From Limnomonas spitsbergensis (lineage: Eukaryota; Chlorophyta; Chlorophyceae; Chlamydomonadales), in NCBI GenBank assembly GCA_037349105.1, contig JAYJMM010000042.1, positions 723,501 to 787,500 on the forward strand: 64,000 bases of DNA. The letters are read 5' to 3'. Positions 60,101-64,000 of the stretch are shown here, piece after piece; the first letter of the stretch is position 1, and every line of letters begins with the position of its first letter. A model generated the notes under the pieces. The model had not been told where the DNA came from, did not search any database, and saw nothing but the letters and a program-made list of their open reading frames with translations. Made by a program: the position numbers and the translations under genes.

Positions 60101-63100
60101 GAGAGATGGGGGGCGAGCGAGGATGAGGGAATTAAAAGGTAGTTGCAGAGGTCTGGATGGGTGAGAGATGGGGGGCGAGCGAGGCTGCGGGAATTGGAAG
60201 GTGGTTGCAGAGGTCTGGATGGGTGAGAGATGGGGGGCGAGCGAGGCTGCGGGAATTTAAGGGTGGTTGCAGAGGTCTGGATGGGTGAGAGATGGGGGGC
60301 GAGCGAGGATGAGGGAATTAAAAGGTAGTTGCAGAGGTCTGGATGGGTGAGAGATGGGGGGCGAGCAGGGCTGCGGGAATTGGAAGGTGGTTGCAGAGGT
60401 TTGGATGGGTGGGATGGACGAGAGATGGGATGGGTGAGGCTGCGGGAATTTGAAGGTGGTTTCAGAGGTCTGGATGGGTGGGATGGGTGAGAGATGGGAG
60501 GCGTCAGTCCCAATCAGGCCTTAGATGGCCGCTGGGCAGCCCGCCGAGGGTGGCCTTAAAGCCTTAAAAAGAAGCACTGAATATGGGATAGGATGAGGAC
60601 AAGCTCTTAAGGCTATAACTGGCCTCCTCCACCCTGATTACAACTCTCTAAGCCGCCTACTCCGCCTCCCATCCTGACCGTCTACCCCTCTCCCCCCCCA
60701 CCCTCTCTCTCCGTCCTCTGAAAAATGTTGTCCATTTTGAGACCTGTCAAGTTCCATCCTCTCCCCCTACACTCACTCACTCCCACTTTGCCCACCTCCT
60801 CCACTCCTGTCAGTAGTCAGACTAAGCAGGTGCACCCTTCCTTTTCAAAACGAGAGGATGAACGCTCCTCACACCCACCCCTCGCATACTCACACCAGAA
60901 TCCTTGTCCCTCACCCCCCACTCACCAGTGTGTCTTCTAGTGGGCACCAGACCACTTGTAGGGGGCCGCCGGGCGGCCACCCCTGGGCCAAAGGGGACAC
61001 AATCTTGACCCACCTATGGCCGGTGGCCCGAGCAGCAGGATTCGCCGCCCAACATTCTCACACGCTCTTCCCCGAACTACCCCACCCCTGTCGCACACTC
61101 TTTCTGACCTTGCTCACTCACCCCTGCCCTAAACCCTCCTCCTCCTCCTCCTCCTCCTCCTCCTCCTCCTCCTCCTCTGGGAGTAGTCTGACAGCCTTGA
61201 GACGGCTATGTCGCCCCTTCCACCTTCGGCAACCGGCGGGAAGCTCAACTGGCATGTCGCCCACTTAACCCCTCCGGGAAACGCGTACGAAATGAGCTTT
61301 GCATTCTCTGACAGTAAGGTATTTTGGGGGCAGTACAAATAGCAGTACTTCGGTCCGCACTGAAGTACAGCATGCACAAAGCGAAGTTTTTCTCCCTGAC
61401 AGCAAGATGTACAGCCCTGTAACTGAGGCTGTACATAGGGCACTACATCGATCAGCAGGGCTAATCTGAAGTACAGTGTCTGTGTACTGCTGTAGACAGT
61501 TGAAGAGGTGACAGGTCAGCGCCATGAAGTGTGGATGTGGCGCTGCAATGTCTGGAGTGCATTATTTGAAGAAGGGCCCTCCTGCTCTCTGTCAAAATGT
61601 CATTGTGGCGCGCTTTGCATCATGGGATTCATAGCCTGCCTGTGAAGAGTGTCAGGTTGGCGATGTTCGCGATATGCTCGGGGAGCTAGAGGAGAGATTG
61701 GGCTCAAACTGCCTTCGCTTGGTCCGATCTTCGCTTGTGAGACATATTGCAACATATTTTGTGCGGACGTCACTTGGCACTGCTATCAGGGGCAGAGTTT
61801 CTGACGGCCCTCTCTTGGCTCTGCTGAAGGAGGGACATGTTTAGTGTGCAGCACATGACCTCAGGCTTCAAGGAGCCAACCAATCAGACCTCCCCTGTCC
61901 CTAACTGTGTCGGGCAGAAACTGATCCACTCAGACTCAACGCGCTCCAATGTGTAAAAAACTCTGACACAGTGCTGCGCCACGTACTTTAAAAACACTCT
62001 GCTCTGCCACGTACTGTGCCCCAATGTGTAAATCTCTGTGCTCTGCCAAGTACTGTAGAAAATCTGTACTCTGCGATGTACTTCCCTCCCCCAGGGAGAG
62101 GTGTGGGACAGCAACAACGATTCAAACTTCTACACTCGCGTCAGCCAGCTGCCCCCAGGTGTGGATCGCGGCCCCGTACCCCCTCTCATCAACCCCGGAT
62201 CTGGATCCGGATCCACCAAATCTGTGGAAGATCTGGCCCGGCGGCATAAGGGGCAGCTGTATTTCACGCACCCGGAAAAGCTTGAGGCGGGGCAGCCAGC
62301 CACTTTGTACTTCAATCGCCAGATCAGGTGAGTGGGCTGTACTTTTATCGCCAGATCAGATGGGTGGGCTGTACTCCAACTGCCAGATTAGGTGGGTGGG
62401 CTGTACTTCAAATGCCAGATCAGGTCGGAGTTTTGAACTTCAACTGCCAGATCAGGTGGGTGGGCTGTACTTTCACTGCCAGGTCAGGTGGGTGGGCTGT
62501 ACTTTTACTGCCAGATCAGGTCCGTGGACTTCACTTCAAATGCCAGATCAGGTCGGTGGACTACTGGACTGAACTTCAACTACCAGATCAGGTCGGAGTA
62601 CTGAACTGCAAATACCAGATCAGGTGGATGGGGTGTACTTCTATTGCCAGATCAGGTCGGTAATCTGAACTTCCCCAGATCAGGTGGGGACACTGCACTT
62701 CAAGCGCCAGGCCAAGAGGGTGGCCTGTGCTTCAACCGCTCCTTTAGGTGTAGACGATGGTACAGATGGAGACCTGCTTTTATGAAGGGGCAAAGAAAGA
62801 AAGAAAGCTATGCTATGTGGAGGCGTGAGTATCAAGGAAACAGAGCAGCCTGGGCCGAAGCCACATCCACTCCGTTACTGGGGCAATTTCTATGCACATG
62901 CCTGGTACTGCTCTCGCTCCACACCATAAACATCTCCACACACCCTGCTTCCCTCCTGATGCTGTTGCTCAAAGCATGCCAGTTTCTTCATCTAGTACCG
63001 CCCCCTCCCTTGTTGCAGCGACATCTGCCCTCCCTCGTTTCCACATCGTGTACCGCCGCCTCCCTTGCTTCAGAAAGATCTGCCCTCCCTCGTTTCGTCA

Positions 63101-63186
63101 TCTTGTGCCGCCCCCTCCCTTGTTACAGCGACACCTTCCGAGACTGCCACAACATCAAAATGCAGTTTGGGTTCAACAACTGGCAG
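24186..63186 (+). CDS. Plastid-targeted esterase with CBM25/53-like starch-binding modules, 3'-incomplete
   Basis: Eleven phase-consistent exons: 24186-24322, 26194-26311, 26757-26958, 27929-28114, 29117-29229, 32214-32332, 32723-32836, 34400-34537, 56616-56901, 62095-62327, 63129-63186. They give 568 residues and the gene continues past the window. The start has CCACCATGC context. Residues 1 to about 75 are Ser/Thr/Arg-rich, like a chloroplast transit peptide. Residues ~125-400 are an alpha/beta-hydrolase of the Esterase (PF00756/CE1-like) family: VLYLNDGQNLFDD, FIIVGMDHSGETR, nucleophile Ser280 in GGSSFGG, His387 in AHTESAW; the acid residue was not fixed. Two CBM25/CBM53-like units follow, with AGQPAILLLN...GFNGW (to 471 and beyond) and AGQPATLYFN...GFNNWQ (~527-568), separated by a GSGSGS linker. 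The substrate is not shown; starch-bound acyl groups are an inference. Exons 1-3 are less certain than 4-11. Confidence 0.8.
25477..25545 (+). repeat. Dispersed element C copy in esterase intron 1
   Basis: GTGCGCACCAGAACACTTTG, GCTGCCGGGCGGCCACCACT and GGGCCGATTGGG match the copy at 60941-61015 in order and spacing. The rest of intron 1 (24323-26193) shows no gene. Other GC-rich GGCC/GCTGCA segments in it (24890-25140, 25260-25470) may belong to related repeats. Confidence 0.5.
26085..26220. repeat. CCCCT microsatellite between duplicated acceptors of esterase exon 2
   Basis: TCCCTCCCTGCCAG followed by ATGTGGCCACCTCACT (26094-26125) parallels TCCCTCCTTGCCAG followed by GTGTAGCCCCCTCACT at the true exon 2 acceptor (26193/26194). 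Between them lies a pure CCCCT pentamer run (26127-26160). The acceptor and exon start were duplicated about 90 bp apart and the gap filled with a microsatellite. Confidence 0.7.
26300..26620. repeat. Diverged copies of esterase exon 2 end plus donor (intron 2)
   Basis: The junction CTCACAAG|GTGTGCATGTGTG (26304-26324) is echoed by GCGCACGAGGTGTGAACATG (~26384), CTATAAGAGGTGCGATGTGT (~26519) and GTTTAAGAGGTGTGATATGC (~26589). Each has AG|GT and is followed by CCTAAACCC- or CCTTAACCCTGTCC-type sequence. Similarity is modest. Confidence 0.5.
27480..27928. repeat. Tandem acceptor-plus-exon-start repeat before esterase exon 4
   Basis: About six units of roughly 60-90 bp contain AAACCCCTCAGGGTTCAGCT CTAG, CCCCTCACCCCTCGACCCC and GCAAGCTTTAGCCC. 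The final CCCCTCAG at 27921-27928 is the true acceptor, and exon 4 begins GGTTTAGTCCCAGGGACCC. The phase then continues TPPG-FSPRDPPSPLGWPVLYL. The array is thus a serial copy of the 3' splice site with the first bases of exon 4. Confidence 0.75.
28176..28493. repeat. Three copies of esterase exon 4 end plus donor (intron 4)
   Basis: Exon 4 ends CTGATCAAGGCGGGGACCGT ...CACTCGG|GTAAGAGG. Diverged copies lie at about 28183-28245, 28327-28390 and 28436-28497, each ending in a GGGGTAAGA-, GGGGTACGA- or GAGGTAAGA-type site. Their translations keep the exon sense (PFIIVGMDHWG, PFIIIGMDHWG). The exon frame meets TAG 19 bp into the intron, so the copies are not coding. Confidence 0.85.
28800..29000. 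repeat. GC-rich dispersed-repeat-like segment in esterase intron 4
   Basis: GGCTGGTGCAGCAAGCCCTC, GGCCCGATCTTGTCCGCCTG and GCGGCCCCCCAAGCATGGTC resemble words seen near 10500, 24900 and 25600 (for example TTGCTGCACCAG and GTGCAGCAAGCTCTG). Probably a copy of a dispersed family; boundaries not resolved. Confidence 0.3.
29283..32130. repeat. 20-bp minisatellite filling esterase intron 5
   Basis: About 140 units of GGAGGGGCACTGCATGGCAT with the last two bases varying (AT, TT, AC, AA). An interruption, GCACTGCACGGCACGGTGAGGCTC, recurs irregularly (for example near 29597, 29799, 30539, 30909, 31119, 31349, 31469). The unit lacks stops in several frames on both strands, giving open frames up to 952 codons. 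These are repeat by-products: no start context, both strands open, and the esterase frame needs this removed as an intron (donor after 29229, acceptor before 32214). Confidence 0.95.
32448..32490. repeat. Copy of esterase exon 6 end plus donor (intron 6)
   Basis: GTTTGGAGGGCATCTGAACT CTCATGACTGAGGAGAGGTAAG matches the exon 6 end (GGAGGCATCTGCACCCTCAT GGCAGCGATGAG|GTAATG). It is a single copy about 155 bp downstream of the real donor, followed by GGGTTAAGG and GGGTTAGGG telomere-like words. Confidence 0.7.
32799..33345. repeat. 62-bp tandem copies of esterase exon 7 end plus donor
   Basis: The exon 7 end (GAGTTTACGGGGGCATGGCC, GCAGCGAAT|GTGAGC) is followed by eight further copies with the last exon base at 32898, 32961, 33023, 33085, 33147, 33209, 33271 and 33333. 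Each unit also holds GGGTTTAGGGTTCAGGG. Donors alternate GTGAGC and GTAAGC. The exon frame ends at once after the first donor (ATG TGA), so only donor 1 continues the protein. Confidence 0.95.
33425..33640. repeat. Internal copies of esterase exon 7 in intron 7
   Basis: CTGAGGAGAGGGTGCTGAAT GAGTACTTTG and two further versions (from about 33518 and 33605) resemble the exon 7 interior (GCTGAGGAGAGGATTCTCAA GGAGGATTTCG), about 90 bp apart. They are more diverged than the 62-bp array upstream. Confidence 0.5.
34120..34400. repeat. Duplicated pre-acceptor block with copied acceptor before exon 8
   Basis: CTGGAGAAGCTTTTACAAAG ACTGACTTGCC (34131) and CTAGAGAAGTTTTGGCAAAG GCTGACATGCC (34270) begin two similar blocks about 140 bp apart. 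They end in CTCACACAGGCTCATCGGAAG (34242-34262) and in the true junction CCCACAG|GTTTATTGGCATG (34399/34400). The acceptor and first bases of exon 8 were thus copied upstream. Confidence 0.65.
34505..55745. repeat. 21-kb, 46-bp satellite seeded by esterase exon 8 end plus donor (intron 8)
   Basis: The unit is GACCGCTCAGGGTTTGGGGG, AAGACAG|GTGGGAAGGGGAT, TGCCCT. The first copy is the 3' end of exon 8 (ALTAQGLGEDR) and its donor. First AG|GT is at 34537/34538, last at 55740/55741: 21,203 bp = 461 x 46 - 3, and three 1-bp deletions are visible (near 36212, 38189 and 52391). Main variants are GACCGCTC (exon-like), GATAGCTC and GACAGCTC; GGGGAT or GAGGAT; CAGGGTTT or CAGGATTT. Variants come in blocks, showing local amplification. 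No gene is nested inside. The array is about 33% of the window and 96% of intron 8. Confidence 0.97.
56300..56615. repeat. 150-bp repeats of the esterase exon 9 acceptor and exon start
   Basis: GCTGCTGACTACCGTGGTAC CTTCTGCCGCCCACAC at exon 9 (56616 on) has diverged copies at about 56308 (GCTGCTGACGACTGTGTTCC) and 56463 (TTGCTGACTACCGTGGTAGC TTCTGCCGCCCACAC). Each is followed by GGCTGCCGGT- or GCTGTCAGCTGCAGCCATTTT-type sequence and a CACCACCAATC-CTTGTACTGCTG tract. 55741-56300 holds nothing else recognised. Confidence 0.8.
56890..60500. repeat. 52/62-bp satellite in esterase intron 9, seeded at the exon 9 donor
   Basis: Exon 9 ends TTCAATGGATGG|GTGAGTG. The first intron bases (GATGGGGGGCGAGTGGGAAT, TTGGTGGTTGCAGAGGTCTG) already contain the unit. 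Six to seven 52-bp units (GGATGGGATGGGTGAGGCTG type, to about 57300) are followed by some 50 units of about 62 bp (GGATGGGTGAGAGATGGGGG, ACGAGCGAGGCTGCGGGAAT). Each unit repeats the exon-end GGATGG with a GTGAG donor and also TTGCAG|AG, an acceptor-like word. Substitutions cluster near 60400-60500 where the array decays. Confidence 0.93.
60941..61015 (+). repeat. Dispersed element C copy in esterase intron 9
   Basis: GTGGGCACCAGACCACTTGT, GGGGGCCGCCGGGCGGCCAC, CCCTGGGCCAAAGGGG. Closest relative in the window is 25477-25545, same strand. Confidence 0.5.
61137..61178. repeat. CTC trinucleotide microsatellite
   Basis: About 13 perfect TCC/CTC repeats in intron 9. It yields a poly-Arg frame on the minus strand that is not a gene. 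Confidence 0.9.
62296..62750. repeat. 32-bp tandem copies of esterase exon 10 end plus donor
   Basis: The junction TTGTACTTCAATCGCCAGAT CAG|GTGAGTGGGC starts a run of about 12 further diverged units (CTGTACTTxxAxTGCCAGAT CAG|GTGGGTGGG), most ending in AG|GT. Later units are more variable (GTCGGAGT, GTCCGTGG), and two near 62700-62750 are barely recognisable. The exon frame stops at once past donor 1 (AGG TGA). Confidence 0.92.
62990..63128. repeat. Repeated acceptor region before esterase exon 11
   Basis: TACCGCCCCCTCCCTTGTTG CAGCGACATCTGCCCTCCCTCG (62996 on) and TACCGCCGCCTCCCTTGCTT CAGAAAGATCTGCCCTCCCTCG (63051) precede GTGCCGCCCCCTCCCTTGTT ACAG|CGACACCTTCCG at the true acceptor (63128/63129). 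Two decoy 3' splice sites thus lie 55 and 111 bp upstream, followed by copies of the first exon 11 bases. Confidence 0.85.
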
Positions 63187-64000
63187 GTGGGACACAAGAA
63201 AGACGTGTAGGGCACTCATGCTGTGTTGCCTCCAGCCAAATTGAGGACTCACCTGCCTGCCTCCTCTTAAATATGGAAGTAACATTGGTTCAACCACTGG
63301 CAGGTGGGACACCAGGTAGAGATGTGGGGCATGCTGTGCCTCCTCAGACCAAACTGTGTGAGGACTCACCTGCCTGATCCTCTTACATATGGAAGTAACA
63401 TTGGTTCAACCACTGGCAGGTGGGACACCAGGTAGAGATGTGGGGCATGCTGTGCCTCCTCAGACCAAACTGTGTGAGGACTCACCTGCCTGCTCCTCTT
63501 ACATATGGAAGTAACATTGGTTCAACCACTGGCAGGTGGGACACCAGGTAGAGATGTGGGGCATGCTGTGCCTCCTCGGACCAAACTGTGTGAGGACTCA
63601 CCTGCCTGATCCTCTTACATATGGAAGTAACATTGGTTCAACCACTGGCAGGTGGGACACCAGGTAGAGATGTGGGGCATGCTGTGCCTCCTCAGACCAA
63701 TCTGTGTGAGGACTCACCTGCCTGCCTCCTCTTACATATGGAAGTAACATTGGTTCAACCACTGGCAGGTGGGACACCAGGTAGAGATGTGGGGCATGCT
63801 GTGCCTCCTCAGACCAAACTGTGTGAGGACTCACCTGCCTGCTCCTCTTCCATATGGAAGTAATATTGGTTCAACCACTGGCAGGTGGGACACCAGGTAG
63901 AGATGTGGGGCATGCTGTGCCCCCTCAGACCAAACTGTGTGAGGACTCACCTGCCTGCCTCCTCTTAAATATGGAAGTAACATTGGTTCAACCACTTTCA
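63153..64000. repeat. 116-bp tandem copies of esterase exon 11 end plus donor, running off the window
   Basis: Exon 11 ends GGTTCAACAACTGGCAG|GTGGGACAC at 63186. Copies reading GGTTCAACCACTGGCAGGTG place the same junction at 63303, 63419, 63535, 63651, 63768 and 63884, with a seventh cut by the window end. Period is 116-117 bp. All later copies share CCACTGG where the exon has CAACTGG. The exon frame reaches TAG 22-24 bp after the first donor. Confidence 0.95.

Larger units (their letters stand above)
60501..62094. other. Remainder of esterase intron 9
   Basis: Contains a dispersed element C copy (60941-61015), a CTC trinucleotide microsatellite (61137-61178) and unremarkable sequence with short TGTACTxTGC-type recurrences near 61330-61500 and 62010-62080. 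No exon is needed here, since exon 9 (phase 0) joins exon 10 (phase 0) directly. Confidence 0.5.

Noticed and set aside
59824..60513. 229-codon minus-strand frame with repeated HPSHPSRPL-type sequence
   Set aside because: Antisense by-product of the 62-bp satellite in esterase intron 9.
61129..61443. Minus-strand frame with a poly-Arg end
   Set aside because: Translation of the CTC microsatellite; no splice or start support.
24186..64000. Calling the gene a starch synthase III
   Set aside because: The CBM25/53-like modules recall that enzyme, but no glycosyltransferase sequence is visible in the window and the N-terminal domain is an esterase.
1..64000. tRNA, rRNA or other structured RNA genes
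   Set aside because: Nothing matching their conserved boxes or folds was recognised; short hairpins at 2203-2237 and 18618-18662 are too small to support a call.

Overview
This window looks like nuclear DNA of a green alga (Chlorophyta). It has many short exons with GT-AG introns, a plant-type 492-residue catalase, and a plastid-targeted protein with starch-binding modules. Only about 7% of it is coding. Exon limits below come from joining reading frames across GT-AG pairs with phase bookkeeping; no transcript evidence was available.

Layout: (1) 1-2680, intergenic, with dispersed repeats. (2) About 3054-4936, a probable unknown gene of at least three exons, with an uncertain first exon near 2681. 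(3) 4937-9317, intergenic, with a MITE-like inverted-repeat element. (4) 9318-20121, a complete 15-exon catalase gene, every junction phase-consistent, with His65, Asn138 and Tyr348 all present. (5) 20122-24185, intergenic, with dispersed repeats and a relic of the catalase first exon. (6) 24186 to beyond the right edge, one very long gene. Its first 11 exons (568 residues) encode a chloroplast-transit-like N-terminus, an alpha/beta-hydrolase esterase domain (GGSSFGG nucleophile elbow) and two CBM25/CBM53-like starch-binding modules. The gene is 3'-incomplete here.

The most unusual property is the introns. In most of them the last 15-60 bp of the upstream exon together with the 5' splice site has been copied, often in tandem, into the intron that follows. 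In several, the 3' splice site plus the start of the next exon has been copied into the intron end. The extreme case is intron 8 of the esterase gene (34538-56615, 22,078 bp), almost entirely a 46-bp satellite whose founding unit is the end of exon 8 plus its donor. From the first to the last AG|GT the distance is 21,203 bp, which is 461 units of 46 bp minus three single-base deletions that can be located. Every unit carries a copy of the real donor, yet only the first keeps the esterase frame open.

What to take away: the two well-supported genes are an antioxidant peroxisomal enzyme and a probable plastid starch-associated esterase. The candidate undescribed phenomenon is splice-junction-seeded satellite formation, which creates large introns filled with decoy splice sites.
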